Below are positions 52,305 through 61,203 of a DNA stretch of 64,000 nt, in pieces (within the stretch, counting starts at the first letter, position 1; each line of letters opens with the position of its first letter). The DNA lies in contig CP101406.1 in assembly GCA_024758765.1 (NCBI GenBank), forward strand, positions 2,232,001-2,296,000. Direction: 5' to 3'. The notes under the pieces are model-generated. The model did not search any database. It saw only the letters and a program-made list of their open reading frames with translations, and was not told where the DNA came from. The DNA is from Mycobacterium sp. SVM_VP21 (GTDB lineage Bacteria; Actinomycetota; Actinomycetes; Mycobacteriales; Mycobacteriaceae). The translations under genes were made by a program, and so were the position numbers.

Positions 52305-52318
52305 TGGGGGTACCCCCA
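52305..52318. repeat. Perfect 14-bp palindrome between ipdB and ipdC
   Basis: TGGGGGTACCCCCA is self-complementary, and it is followed by a weaker pair tcgc/gcga around 52320-52333. It lies in the 82-base ipdB-ipdC gap and may form an intra-operon hairpin. Confidence 0.7.
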
Positions 52319-52365
52319 GTCGCGAAGCGGCGAGGGGGACGGAGCGATGAGGAGGAGGCGGATCA

Positions 52366-53118
52366 TCATGCTCTGACCTCTTTGTCCCGCAATGACTTGG
52401 GGTCGATGACCTCACGGATCAGCCGCAACTCTTCGACGGTCGGCTCCCGGGTCACCGCGGCTTCGGCCAGACCGTGCACCTCGAAGCTGGTGTTCTCGGT
52501 GACCTCGTCGGCGGTGACGCCGGGGTGCAGCGAGACCGCACGCATCTCATGCGAGGGGCCGCCGAAGTCGAACACACCGAGGTTGGTCACCACCCCGCCC
52601 AGGTTGAAGAACCGGAATGCCGGGTTGGCCGGGTCCACCTTGTCGTAGCCGATGCCGCAGACGATGTCCACGGCCTCGCAGAACACCCGCGACGAGTGCG
52701 CGCCCACCCAGTAACTGGTTGTGTGGTTGATGGTGTTGCCCGGCGCCCCGCGGACCCCGAACATCTGCCGGGTCGGCTGCTGCAGCGCACCGAACGCGGA
52801 CAGGTTCTGGTTGCCGTAGCGGTCGATCTGGTTGGCGCCCATGATCACATGGCGCCGGCCCCACGACAGGGTTTCGAAGACCCGGTTGAACGGCATCCAG
52901 CCTTCCAGTGGACCGACCTTGCCGATCGCCGGGGTGTCGGCCAGGATGCGGGCCTCCCCGTCGGTGAGCACCAGGTCGGGGGAGAAGGTGAGGCGGGCCA
53001 GCCGGGCGCCGACCGAGGGCACGGTGGCCATGGGTGAGGCCATGATTTCGCCGGCGTCGCGGAACAGCTCGGCGCAGGCGACGGCGCAGATCTCGGCGCG
53101 TGTGGGTGAGTCGGTCAT
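52366..53118 (-). CDS. ipdB: IpdB, beta subunit of the ring-C-opening CoA hydrolase
   Basis: IpdAB opens the last steroid ring (ring C) of COCHEA-CoA in the HIP pathway. IpdB is a 250-residue class I CoA-transferase-like subunit: ICAVACAELFRDAGEIMASP, GEARILADTPAIGKVGPLEG, HVIMGANQIDRYGNQNLSAF and SSRVFCEAVDIVCGIGYD. The start overlaps the ipdA stop as ATGA, so the two subunits are made together. It equals Rv3552. A palindromic repeat separates it from ipdC by 82 bases, the only sizeable gap in this operon. Confidence 0.94.
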   Translation of the reverse strand: MTDSPTRAEICAVACAELFRDAGEIMASPMATVPSVGARLARLTFSPDLVLTDGEARILADTPAIGKVGPLEGWMPFNRVFETLSWGRRHVIMGANQIDRYGNQNLSAFGALQQPTRQMFGVRGAPGNTINHTTSYWVGAHSSRVFCEAVDIVCGIGYDKVDPANPAFRFFNLGGVVTNLGVFDFGGPSHEMRAVSLHPGVTADEVTENTSFEVHGLAEAAVTREPTVEELRLIREVIDPKSLRDKEVRA

Positions 53119-53993
53119 GTGAGTGCCTCCGCTCCGAATTTCTTGACCGCAGCCTGGTAGTCGTCCTCGCTGCCGGACAGGTAGGTGGCCTTGAACTCCG
53201 CCCAGGTCTCGTCGGAGCGGGCGGCTTCGGCGTAGTGCCGCTGGAACTTCTCGTCTCGGCCGTAATCGGCTGCGCCGATGGTGAAGTGGGCGCCATTCGG
53301 GGCCTCGACGACCTTGTCCACCATCATCCGGTTGATCACCTGGGTCTGCGGTGACGTGCTGGCGATCAGCTCCTGGGTGGGCACGATCTTCTCCACCGAC
53401 AGGAACCGGCGCTGCGCCGACATCAGGAACAGGTCGTCGAAGTACGGGTCGATCCCGGTGTAGGCGGCGTTGCCGCGCTCATCGCCGATGTTCATGTGCA
53501 CGAACGCGGCGTCCAGGTTCAGCGCGGGCATCGCGACCAGCGTCTCGTGCCCACCCTCAACGGGATACGGCGACACCACGGTCTTGAGTTCACCTTCCCA
53601 GAAGTCGATCACCGAGCTGCCCAGCCCGGCGCGGATCGGCAGGAACGGCAGCCGCTGGGCGGCGGCCTGCAGTCCGCAGCGCAGCATGCCCTCGTCCATC
53701 TCGCGGGCCTCGATGGCCCCGGTGGTGCGGGCGTGCGCGAACCACGGGTCGTAGAACGGCGCGGAGTCCAGGGAGACGAATCCGTAGTAGGCCCGGCGCA
53801 CCTTGCCCGCCGAACACAGCAAACCCAGATCCGGTCCGCCGTAAGTCACTACGGTCAGATCCTTGACGTCGGTGCGCAGGATGGCGCGGACGAACGCCAT
53901 GGGCTTACGGCGCGAGCCCCAGCCGCCGATACCGATCGTCATGCCGTCGCGCAGTTCCGCGACGGCGTCGTCGAGGGTCGTTACCTTGCTCAT
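53115..53993 (-). CDS. ipdA: IpdA, alpha subunit of the ring-C-opening CoA hydrolase
   Basis: A 292-residue class I CoA-transferase-like subunit equivalent to Rv3551. Blocks: VAELRDGMTIGIGGWGSRRK with PMAFVRAIL, VVTYGGPDLGLLCSAGKVRR, GAIEAREMDEGMLRCGLQAA, PALNLDAAFVHMNIGDERGN and ANYTG-like AAYTGIDPYFDDLFLM. Despite the fold, IpdAB in M. tuberculosis works as a hydrolase rather than a CoA transferase. It overlaps the echA20 end and the ipdB start by four bases each. Confidence 0.94.
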   Translation of the reverse strand: MSKVTTLDDAVAELRDGMTIGIGGWGSRRKPMAFVRAILRTDVKDLTVVTYGGPDLGLLCSAGKVRRAYYGFVSLDSAPFYDPWFAHARTTGAIEAREMDEGMLRCGLQAAAQRLPFLPIRAGLGSSVIDFWEGELKTVVSPYPVEGGHETLVAMPALNLDAAFVHMNIGDERGNAAYTGIDPYFDDLFLMSAQRRFLSVEKIVPTQELIASTSPQTQVINRMMVDKVVEAPNGAHFTIGAADYGRDEKFQRHYAEAARSDETWAEFKATYLSGSEDDYQAAVKKFGAEALT

Positions 53994-54748
53994 TTCTTAG
54001 CGCCCTTCTCGGTCCCGGCGAACTCGTCGCGGTGCTCGTCGGCGACACCGGAGAGGTTGAGCTCGAAGGTGAAGCCCTGCTCCATGCGGTAGCTGCTGTT
54101 GACCTTCTGCACATCGATGAGGTTGAGGGCTTCCTTGGCCGCCCGGATCACTCGGGTGTCCTTGGATGCGATGTCGCGGGCCACTCGCAGCGCGGCCTCG
54201 TCGAGCTCGGCGCGCGGCACCACCTCGTGCACCGAGCCGTAGTTGGCCAGGACCGAGGCGGGGACGGTGGCCGCGGTGTAGAACAACCGGCGCATCATGT
54301 GCTGCGGCACCAGCCGGGAGAGGTGGGTGGCCGCGCCCAGTGCGCCGCGTTCGACCTCCGGCAGGCCGAACTTGGCGTCGTCGGAGGCCACGATCACATC
54401 GGCGTTGCCGACCAGGCCGATCCCGCCGCCGACGCAGAAACCGTTGACCGCGGCGATCACCGGCACCGCGCACTCGTAGACGGCCTTGAACGCCGCGAAG
54501 CAGCCGCGGTTGGCGTCGATCAGCGCGGTGAAGCCCTCGGTGGCCTGCATCTCCTTGATGTCCACGCCGGCGTTGAAGCCGCGGCCCTCGGCGCGCAGGA
54601 TCACCGCGTGGGTCTTCATGTCGTTGCCGGCGGCGGTGATGACCTCGCCGAGCTCGAACCAGGCCCGCGACGGCAGCGCATTGACCGGCGGGTAGTCGAC
54701 GGTGACCGCGACGATCCCCGGTTCGACGGTTTTGGATGTGATCGGCAT
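53990..54748 (-). CDS. echA20: Crotonase-fold ring-D hydrolase EchA20
   Basis: EchA20 opens ring D in the HIP pathway by hydrolytic cleavage of a beta-diketone-type CoA thioester. It is a 252-residue crotonase-superfamily protein: VDYPPVNALPSRAWFELGEV, ILRAEGRGFNAGVDIKEMQA (first oxyanion element), AAVNGFCVGGGIGLVGNADV (second), and KFGLPEVERGALGAATHLSR. It equals Rv3550. It is the first gene of echA20-ipdA-ipdB-ipdC and is divergent from an SDR gene across a KstR2 operator. Confidence 0.94.
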   Translation of the reverse strand: MPITSKTVEPGIVAVTVDYPPVNALPSRAWFELGEVITAAGNDMKTHAVILRAEGRGFNAGVDIKEMQATEGFTALIDANRGCFAAFKAVYECAVPVIAAVNGFCVGGGIGLVGNADVIVASDDAKFGLPEVERGALGAATHLSRLVPQHMMRRLFYTAATVPASVLANYGSVHEVVPRAELDEAALRVARDIASKDTRVIRAAKEALNLIDVQKVNSSYRMEQGFTFELNLSGVADEHRDEFAGTEKGAKK

Positions 54749-54787
54749 GGGCGGACTTCCCTGTCGTATTGGGGCCTTAGATACCTA

Positions 54788-54801
54788 AGCAAGCACTTGC
54801 T
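54788..54801. promoter_or_regulatory. KstR2 operator between echA20 and the SDR genes
   Basis: AGCAAGCACTTGCT matches AnCAAGnnCTTGnT exactly and sits in a 16-bp palindrome (54787-54802). It is 15 bases before the SDR start and 39 bases from the echA20 start. Confidence 0.92.
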
Positions 54802-54816
54802 TGGTACGCTAGCACA

Positions 54817-55581
54817 GTGGGTGAAGCGATCAACCTCGGATTGACCGGCAAGGTGGTCCTGGTGACCGGCGGAGTGCGCGGCGTCGGCGCGGGCATCAGT
54901 GCCGTCTTCGCCGATCAGGGCGCAACGGTGGTGACCTGCGCCCGGCGCCCGGTGGACGGCTCCCCCTATGAGTTCCATTCCTGCGACGTCCGCGACGACG
55001 ACGCCGTGAGGGGTCTGATCGGGGCGATCGTGGCCACCCACGGCCGGATCGACATCGTGGTCAACAACGCCGGCGGCTCCCCGTTCGCACTTGCGGCAGA
55101 TGCGTCGGCCAATTTCAGCCGCAAGATCATCGAGCTCAATTTGCTCAGCGCCCTGCTGGTGTCCACGCACGCTAACGCGGTCATGCAGGCCCAGGACACC
55201 GGCGGCTCGATCGTCAACATCACCAGTGTCAGCGGCCACCGACCGTCCCCTGGCACCGCGGCCTACGGTGCGGCCAAGGCCGGGGTGGATAGCCTGACCA
55301 CATCGTTAGCCGTCGAATGGGCTCCGAAGGTGCGGATCAACTCGATCGTGGTCGGCATGGTCGAAACCGAACAGTCCGAGCTGTTCTACGGCGACGCCGA
55401 ATCGGTAGCAGCCGTCGGCGCCACCGTGCCACTGGGCCGGTTGGCCAAACCATCCGAAATCGGTTGGGCAGCAGCATTTTTGAGTTCCGACCTGGCGTCC
55501 TATGTCAGCGGCGCCAGCCTGACCGTGCACGGCGGCGGAGAGAACCCCGCCTACCTCGACGCATCCAGCGCTAACAAATAG
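54817..55581 (+). CDS. Short-chain dehydrogenase/reductase (Rv3549c-like)
   Basis: A 254-residue SDR. The NAD(P)-binding motif is VTGGVRGVGAGISAVFADQG, followed by VNNAGGSPF; the catalytic Ser is in NITSVSGHRPS and the Tyr/Lys pair in YGAAKAG. LSSDLASYVSGASLTVHGGG is the usual C-terminal dimer block. The GTG at 54817 lies right after the KstR2 operator, so control by KstR2 is expected, as for Rv3549c. Substrate is presumably a hydroxy or keto acyl-CoA from HIP, but this is not shown by the sequence. The stop lies in a 13-bp tandem duplication. Confidence 0.9.
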   Translation: MGEAINLGLTGKVVLVTGGVRGVGAGISAVFADQGATVVTCARRPVDGSPYEFHSCDVRDDDAVRGLIGAIVATHGRIDIVVNNAGGSPFALAADASANFSRKIIELNLLSALLVSTHANAVMQAQDTGGSIVNITSVSGHRPSPGTAAYGAAKAGVDSLTTSLAVEWAPKVRINSIVVGMVETEQSELFYGDAESVAAVGATVPLGRLAKPSEIGWAAAFLSSDLASYVSGASLTVHGGGENPAYLDASSANK

Positions 55582-55592
55582 CGCTAACAAAT
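55567..55592. repeat. 13-bp tandem duplication at the end of the SDR gene
   Basis: AGCGCTAACAAAT occurs twice in direct succession (55567-55579 and 55580-55592). The stop TAG spans the junction, and the ribosome-binding site of the next gene follows immediately. Confidence 0.85.
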
Positions 55593-55607
55593 AAGGAGAG
55601 AGCAGCC

Positions 55608-56513
55608 ATGGGACTTCTTGACGGCCGCGTAGTCATCGTCACCGGAGCCGGCGGCGGAATCGGGCGGGCGCACGCGCTGGCCTTCGCCGCCGAGGGCGCC
55701 CGAGTGGTGGTCAACGACATCGGCGTCGGCCTGGACGGTTCGCCGGCCGGCGGCGGTAGCGCCGCCCAGAACGTGGTCGACGAGATCGTCGCGGCCGGTG
55801 GCGAAGCCGTCGCCAACGGTTCCAACGTCGCCGACTGGGGCCAGGCCGAGGCGCTGATCAAGCAGGCTGTCGACACCTACGGCACACTCGACGTGCTGGT
55901 CAACAACGCCGGTATCGTGCGGGACCGGATGTTCGCCAACGCCACCGAAGAGGAATTCGACGCCGTCACCGCCGTGCACCTCAAAGGCCACTTCGCCACC
56001 ATGAAGCACGCCGCCGCCTACTGGCGGGCCAAGTCCAAGGCCGGCGAAACTGTCGACGCCCGCATCATCAACACCAGCTCGGGCGCCGGCCTGCAGGGCA
56101 GCGTCGGGCAGGCCACCTACAGCGCCTCCAAGGCCGGCATCGCCGCGCTGACCCTGGTCGCCGCGGCCGAAATGGGCCGCTACGGAGTCACCGCCAACGC
56201 CATCGCCCCGTCAGCGCGCACCCGGATGACCGAGACCGTGTTCGCCGACATGATGAACACCCAGGGCCAGACCTTCGACGCGATGGCGCCGGAGAACGTC
56301 AGTCCACTGGTGGTGTGGCTGGGGAGTGTGGAATCCAAGGACGTGACCGGCAAGGTCTTCGAGGTCGAGGGCGGCAAGATCCGCGTCGCCGAGGGTTGGG
56401 CGCACGGCCCGCAGGCCGACAAGGGCGCCCGCTGGGATCCCGCGGAGTTGGGGCCGGTCGTCGCCGACCTGTTAGCTCAATCACGTCCGCCGGTGCCGGT
56501 GTACGGAGCCTAA
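55608..56513 (+). CDS. Short-chain dehydrogenase/reductase (Rv3548c-like)
   Basis: A 301-residue SDR longer than its neighbour, of the type related to the dehydrogenase domain of peroxisomal multifunctional enzyme 2. Cofactor motif VTGAGGGIGRAHALAFAAEG, acidic loop VNDIGVGLDGS, VNNAGIVRDRMFANAT, catalytic Ser in NTSSGAGLQGS and Tyr/Lys in YSASKAG. It ends with an extension (KIRVAEGWAHGPQADKGARW) common in this subfamily, which handles 3-hydroxyacyl-CoAs. The ATG follows AAGGAG. It lies 26 bases after the first SDR and is probably under the same KstR2 operator. Confidence 0.9.
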   Translation: MGLLDGRVVIVTGAGGGIGRAHALAFAAEGARVVVNDIGVGLDGSPAGGGSAAQNVVDEIVAAGGEAVANGSNVADWGQAEALIKQAVDTYGTLDVLVNNAGIVRDRMFANATEEEFDAVTAVHLKGHFATMKHAAAYWRAKSKAGETVDARIINTSSGAGLQGSVGQATYSASKAGIAALTLVAAAEMGRYGVTANAIAPSARTRMTETVFADMMNTQGQTFDAMAPENVSPLVVWLGSVESKDVTGKVFEVEGGKIRVAEGWAHGPQADKGARWDPAELGPVVADLLAQSRPPVPVYGA

Positions 56514-56698
56514 AGTCCTGGGGACGAAAGTCCTGATGCGCGGACCAGCGGCGTTATACGTTGGCGTCAATATTGTGATACTTACTTAGCCGGCCATTGC
56601 AGGCTTGCGTCCCAAGCCTGGCCGGGGCGTGACGTAGGCTCTCAGTTGTTCTCGTTTTGCATGCCCGTTTTTCATGAATTGCTGTCGCTGGAGGTCGT

Positions 56699-57664
56699 GT
56701 GTCGGTGCTCGAGACGGCGGAAGACCCGCCGGCGACGACCCGACGTCAGCGGCACCCGCATCCTGGCGAGGGGATGCCGGCCTTCGCGTGGCCTACCTTC
56801 GGGCTTGCGTTGGGGGCACTGGCTGTTTTCGTGCTGGTGGTGGCCGGCACTGTCGACGGGTTCCTTCCGATTTGGGCCGCGGTCCCACTGAGCACCGCGG
56901 TCACCTATGTGATGTTCTCGGTGGCGCACGAGGCGTTGCACCGCTCGCTGTGTTCGGTGCGCTGGGTGAACACGGTGGTCGGTCGACTGGCCTGGCTGTT
57001 TGTCATATTGCCGTTCTCGTTGCCGGCGTTCGGGTATGTGCACGGTGAGCACCACCGCCACACCAACGACCCGGACCGGGACCCGGACATGTTCGCCACG
57101 CACGCGCCGGCCTGGCAGCTGCCGTTCCGTTGGGCGCTGATCGACCTCTTCTACGCGTCCTGGTACATCCGCAAGCTCTGGAAGCGAGTGCGTCATTCCT
57201 GGCGTCGCCCGGTGGCCGAGGTGGCCGAAACGCTGCTGCTGTCCATGGCGACGGTGGTCGGTATCGGCGCTGCTGTCGTTAGTGAACATTTCTGGACTCT
57301 TGCGATAGTCCTGTTGATTCCGCAGCGCATCGGCATCTTCATCATCGGGTGGTCCTTCGATTGGCTTCCGCATCACGGGCTCGATGAGACCCAGCGGGGA
57401 AACCGATACCGTGCCACCCGGCTGCGGGTGGGGATGGAATGGCTGTTGGCGCCGTTGATGCTGTCGCAGAATTACCACCTGATCCACCATCTGCATCCGT
57501 GGTTGCCGTTCTACCGCTATCTGCAGGCATGGCGACGCAACGAGGAGCTCTACCTGGAGCACAGTGTCGCTGTCACCAATCTGCTCGGCCGGGAACTGAG
57601 CGCCGAGGAATACCGGCACTGGAAGCGGTGGGCGCAAGTCGAACCCGACTCTCGTATCGCCTAG
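56699..57664 (+). CDS. Membrane fatty acid desaturase/hydroxylase
   Basis: A 321-residue di-iron membrane enzyme. All three histidine boxes are present: HEALH (residues 77-81), HGEHHRH (115-121) and HLIHHLHP near residue 265. Hydrophobic segments include LALGALAVFVLVVAG, WLFVILPFSLPAFGYV and LLIPQRIGIFIIGWSF. The family covers acyl-lipid desaturases and carotene ketolase/hydroxylase-like proteins; the substrate cannot be told. GTG start at 56699 follows GGAG. It stands alone: 185 bases from the SDR gene (no clear promoter seen), and it converges on the LuxR gene with a four-base gap. Confidence 0.88.
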   Translation: MSVLETAEDPPATTRRQRHPHPGEGMPAFAWPTFGLALGALAVFVLVVAGTVDGFLPIWAAVPLSTAVTYVMFSVAHEALHRSLCSVRWVNTVVGRLAWLFVILPFSLPAFGYVHGEHHRHTNDPDRDPDMFATHAPAWQLPFRWALIDLFYASWYIRKLWKRVRHSWRRPVAEVAETLLLSMATVVGIGAAVVSEHFWTLAIVLLIPQRIGIFIIGWSFDWLPHHGLDETQRGNRYRATRLRVGMEWLLAPLMLSQNYHLIHHLHPWLPFYRYLQAWRRNEELYLEHSVAVTNLLGRELSAEEYRHWKRWAQVEPDSRIA

Positions 57665-57668
57665 TGCA

Positions 57669-60600
57669 TCAGGTGTGTTGCGCCGCTTCTTGAGCGAGTT
57701 GCAGGCGGGACGAGATGTTGAGCTTGGTGTAGATCCGGCTCAGGTGCGAGTGCACGGTTCGGGGTGAGAGGCTCAGTTCGGCGGCGATTTCCTTGTCGCG
57801 GAGACCGGCACTGATGAGCCGGACGACATTGCGCTCGGCCGGGGTCAACGAGGCCCAACCGCTGGACGGGCGTCTGGATTCGCCCTTGCCCTTTGCGTCA
57901 CCGCGGCGCGCGTGGGTGATCGCCTCCGCCGGCGGCATTGCGGCGCCCTCGGCCCACCGGCTCTCAAAATCCTGCTGCCCCATCGATTTTCGCACGGTGT
58001 CGACCGCTACGGTGTAGTCGGCGTCATAGATCTTGAAGCGGACGGCACCGGTGTGGTCGCGGATGGCAACTGCCGATCCGAACAGTCGCGCCGCGTCGCG
58101 GTATCGACCGGCGCTCGCCGCCAGCGTTGCCAGGCACTCGATCACCTCGGGAATCGCCAGATATGCGCCGGTCTGGCTGGCGATCTCCAAGGCCTCGAGG
58201 GCGTCTTGTTTGGCCCGCTTGAAGTCGCCTTCGACGATAGCGATCCGAATACGTGTCTCCAGCGGTAAGAGCCGGTTCACCCCCGACGATAACGAGAGCG
58301 CTTCGTCGGACCGGTGGCGCGCTGCGACCGTATCACCGGATGCCAGCGCAGCCCTGGCCACCGGGTTGCCGTTGATGGCCAGCAGGTGCGGTAGGGCGCA
58401 CGCCTCGCACGCAATATCGCTGGCCAGTTGTCCCGCCGGCACATCACCGGCAGCCAACGCTGCGTCCACCAACGCACCCAGACTGATGCCGCGGTGGAAG
58501 GCGGCTTGGTTGACAGTGGTGTCGGCGCTTGCTTGTGCAGCGCGGCGAGCTCCGCTGGTGTCACCTTGGCGTGCCAGGGCCTCGGCCAGCAGCATCAGGC
58601 CCTTCGCTGCGAAAAACGGCTCGTGTGTCGCGGCCGCCTCGGCGGCCATTTCCTGGCCCGCAGTGGCAGCTTTCGCCAGCTCCCCGGACAGCAGGTCTGC
58701 TAAGCCCAGGCAAAATCGGCAGAGTCGTGAGGCTGACCAGTCGCCGACCGCTTCCGCCAGGTTACGTCCTTGTTCGGCGGCTTGACGCAGGGTGTCCAGG
58801 TCGCCCGCGACGAAGGCGGCGTAGGCGTAGGCGCCGTATATCTGGCTTAAGCGCCAGTCGCCGGGAACGGGAGCGGGAGCGAGTTCGAGCGCCTCGTGGA
58901 AGTAGGGTAGGGCGATCTCGGGGCTATAGCAGTTGGTGAAGGCGCAGGCGGCCAGCGCCCAAGACAACAATGCCGGGTCGTCGAGGTCGCGTGCGATCGC
59001 CACGGCCTGCTCGGCCTGATCGAGGCGATCGTAGGACCCGCTCCACCCCTCGAAAACGGTTTTGTCGGCGAGCAGGCGGCTACGGATGGCGGGTGCCACC
59101 GCGGCGCCGCCGGTCAGAACGGCGTTGAACCAGGCGAGTCCTTCCAGGCTCCGGCTGTGGATCCACAGTGGCAGCAGCCCTGATACGAGGCGAGCGGCCA
59201 GCTCGGTATCACCGTGTTCGTGACTCCAGGTGAACGCTGCCCGCAGGTTGTCAATCTCGATTTCGGCCTGCTTGATATGCCATTGATAGCCGTCAGGCGA
59301 TTGGGTTTCGAACAGTGCGGTGTAGTGGTCGCGGTGGCGGCGGCCAAGCGTATCGGTCTCGCCGGCTTCGTCGACCTTCTCCAGCGCGTACTGGCGCACC
59401 GTCTCCAGCATCGAATAGCGTGTGGTGGGTCCGGTGCTATCGGCTGTCACCAGCGATTTGTCGACCAGCTGAGTAATCCAGGCAAGGGTCTGATTGCGCG
59501 TCAGATCAGTGCCGGCGACGACCGCGTGGGCGGCACTGAGGTCGAACCCACCCAAAAATACCGCCAGCCGGCGAAAGGCGACCCTTTCCGGTTCGCTGAG
59601 CAGGTCGTGTGACCAGTCAATTGAGGCGCGCAGGGTCTGCTGGCGCGGCACCACCGTGCGTGCACCACCGGTCAACAGCTGCAATCGCTCATCGAGTCCG
59701 TCGCGGATCTCGGTCAGCGACAACGCTCGAACCCGTGTCGCGGCAAGTTCGATCGCCAACGGCACCCCGTCCAAGCGTCGACAGATCTCAACTATCGTGG
59801 CGGCCCCGTCGTCGGTGCTGGCGAATTCGGGCCGGACCAGCCAGGCGCGCTGGGTGAACAATTCCACTGCTTCGTCGGCTAGCGACAGAGACGGAGTTGG
59901 CCAGGTCACCTCGCCGGCCACCCCGAGGGGTTCCCGACTGGTCGCCACGATGATCAGTTCCGCGCTGGCCGCCAACAGCGTGTCGATCAGCCGCGCACAC
60001 GCATCCAGCAGATGCTCGCAATTGTCGAGCACCATCAGCAATTGCTGGTCGGCGACGAAGCGGGCCAGGGTGTCGACCGGGGAGCGGTCAGTCTGATCCG
60101 GCAGGCCGAACGTGTGCGCTATTCGCTCGGCGACCAGATCCGGATCGGTGATCGGCGCCAGGTCCACGCACCAGGCTCCGTCGCGGAACTTGTCGACAAA
60201 ATCATCGGCCAGTTGCAGCGCCAGCCGCGTCTTGCCGACTCCGCCGGAGCCGGTCAATGTCACGAGACGGTTGGAGGCAACCAATAGCCTCAGTTCGTTC
60301 AGCTCGGCTTCGCGTCCGACGAAACTTGTCAGCGGAGTTGGAAAATACCGCTCAGGCAACGCTTTTCCGGCTCGAAGCGGCGGAAAGTCAGTGGGGAGGT
60401 CAGGGTGGCAGAGCTGCGTGACCCGTTCCGGATACGGTATGCCGCGTAGCCGGTACACCCCGAGATCAACCAGCCATGCCGTCGGTGGCAGCCGATTCGC
60501 GATCGATTGCTGGGCTGTCTCCGACAACACCGTCTGCCCGCCGTGGGTCAGATCGCACAGCCGCGCCGCGCGCTTCACCAGGGCTCGCAGGCGTGCGCAG

Positions 60601-60929
60601 GGGTCAACTAGCGGCAGCTCGTCGGTGTGTATTGCGATCCGGGGCCGGATCGGCTCCGAGGGCGCACGCTGCAAAGCCAGTGCACAGGCCACCGCGTCGT
60701 CAGCTTCCACGAACCCGGCGGCAAACTTGTCTCCGCGGTCCTGCGCCGCTAGACGTTCGCCACGATGGGCGGTCACGACCTCGGCGAGCGTGCTTTGTAG
60801 TCCTGAGAGGCCGGTCGTCGACGACTCCGTCAGAGATTGCCAGGGTGGGCGGAGGTCGCCGGGACCGACCACGAGGACTGTTCGCGCTGTGGAAGACGGC
60901 GAATGCGCTTCGCTCGGGTTCGCTGACAT
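57669..60929 (-). CDS. Large LuxR-type ATPase regulator with degenerate cyclase-like N-terminus
   Basis: A 1086-residue regulator. Residues 1-160 resemble a degenerate class III nucleotide cyclase domain (AAQDRGDKFAAGFVEADDAV; PIRPRIAIHTDE). A P-loop ATPase of the STAND type follows: TGSGGVGKT at 226-234, LLMVLDNCEHLLDACARL, IIVATSREPLGVAGE and RRLDGVPLAIELAATRVRAL. Residues about 500-1000 are helical TPR-like repeats. The C-terminal 65 residues are a LuxR helix-turn-helix: LTPAERNVVRLISAGLRDKE then IAAELSLSPRTVHSHLSRIY. M. tuberculosis has similar proteins (for example Rv0890c, Rv2488c). Ligand and targets are unknown. A close paralogue lies just upstream. Confidence 0.9.
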   Translation of the reverse strand: MSANPSEAHSPSSTARTVLVVGPGDLRPPWQSLTESSTTGLSGLQSTLAEVVTAHRGERLAAQDRGDKFAAGFVEADDAVACALALQRAPSEPIRPRIAIHTDELPLVDPCARLRALVKRAARLCDLTHGGQTVLSETAQQSIANRLPPTAWLVDLGVYRLRGIPYPERVTQLCHPDLPTDFPPLRAGKALPERYFPTPLTSFVGREAELNELRLLVASNRLVTLTGSGGVGKTRLALQLADDFVDKFRDGAWCVDLAPITDPDLVAERIAHTFGLPDQTDRSPVDTLARFVADQQLLMVLDNCEHLLDACARLIDTLLAASAELIIVATSREPLGVAGEVTWPTPSLSLADEAVELFTQRAWLVRPEFASTDDGAATIVEICRRLDGVPLAIELAATRVRALSLTEIRDGLDERLQLLTGGARTVVPRQQTLRASIDWSHDLLSEPERVAFRRLAVFLGGFDLSAAHAVVAGTDLTRNQTLAWITQLVDKSLVTADSTGPTTRYSMLETVRQYALEKVDEAGETDTLGRRHRDHYTALFETQSPDGYQWHIKQAEIEIDNLRAAFTWSHEHGDTELAARLVSGLLPLWIHSRSLEGLAWFNAVLTGGAAVAPAIRSRLLADKTVFEGWSGSYDRLDQAEQAVAIARDLDDPALLSWALAACAFTNCYSPEIALPYFHEALELAPAPVPGDWRLSQIYGAYAYAAFVAGDLDTLRQAAEQGRNLAEAVGDWSASRLCRFCLGLADLLSGELAKAATAGQEMAAEAAATHEPFFAAKGLMLLAEALARQGDTSGARRAAQASADTTVNQAAFHRGISLGALVDAALAAGDVPAGQLASDIACEACALPHLLAINGNPVARAALASGDTVAARHRSDEALSLSSGVNRLLPLETRIRIAIVEGDFKRAKQDALEALEIASQTGAYLAIPEVIECLATLAASAGRYRDAARLFGSAVAIRDHTGAVRFKIYDADYTVAVDTVRKSMGQQDFESRWAEGAAMPPAEAITHARRGDAKGKGESRRPSSGWASLTPAERNVVRLISAGLRDKEIAAELSLSPRTVHSHLSRIYTKLNISSRLQLAQEAAQHT

Positions 60930-60980
60930 CTATCGTCCTCTAGCCCTGTGCTTTCGTGCCGGTTGCATGTTGTGAATGAG

Positions 60981-61051
60981 GGAAGGTGCTCTGAGCTGGG
61001 ATAATTCGACTTGCCAAACGTTGAATCAGTCCAGTTCGAGGAGCACCTTTC
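60981..61051. repeat. Inverted repeat pair in the gap between the two LuxR genes
   Basis: GGAAGGTGCTC (60981-60991) and GAGCACCTTTC (61041-61051) are complementary at ten of eleven positions, about 49 bases apart. They sit next to the transposase remnant and may be leftover IS ends or a stem-loop. Confidence 0.5.
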
Positions 61052-61071
61052 TGGTGAGTTAAGTCTATGTC

Positions 61072-61182
61072 GTGTTGCCCAGGGTGCTCACCGAACTGCG
61101 CAACCGGGGTGGACGTAACATCCTGTTCGTCTGCTGTGACGGCTTGCCGGGCCTGCCTGAATCGATCACCGCGCAGACGGCT
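61072..61182 (+). pseudogene. IS256-family transposase remnant
   Basis: About 35 codons read VLTELRNRGGRNILFVCCDG then LPGLPESITAQ, which matches the conserved central block of IS256-family (IS6120-like) transposases, usually LTELRNRGV..V..CCDGL.GLPEAI. There is no start region, no catalytic remainder and no downstream continuation: the frame runs into the end of the next LuxR gene. This is a decayed internal fragment. Confidence 0.75.
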
Positions 61183-61203
61183 CGCGGGAATAACACCGTT
61201 GTG

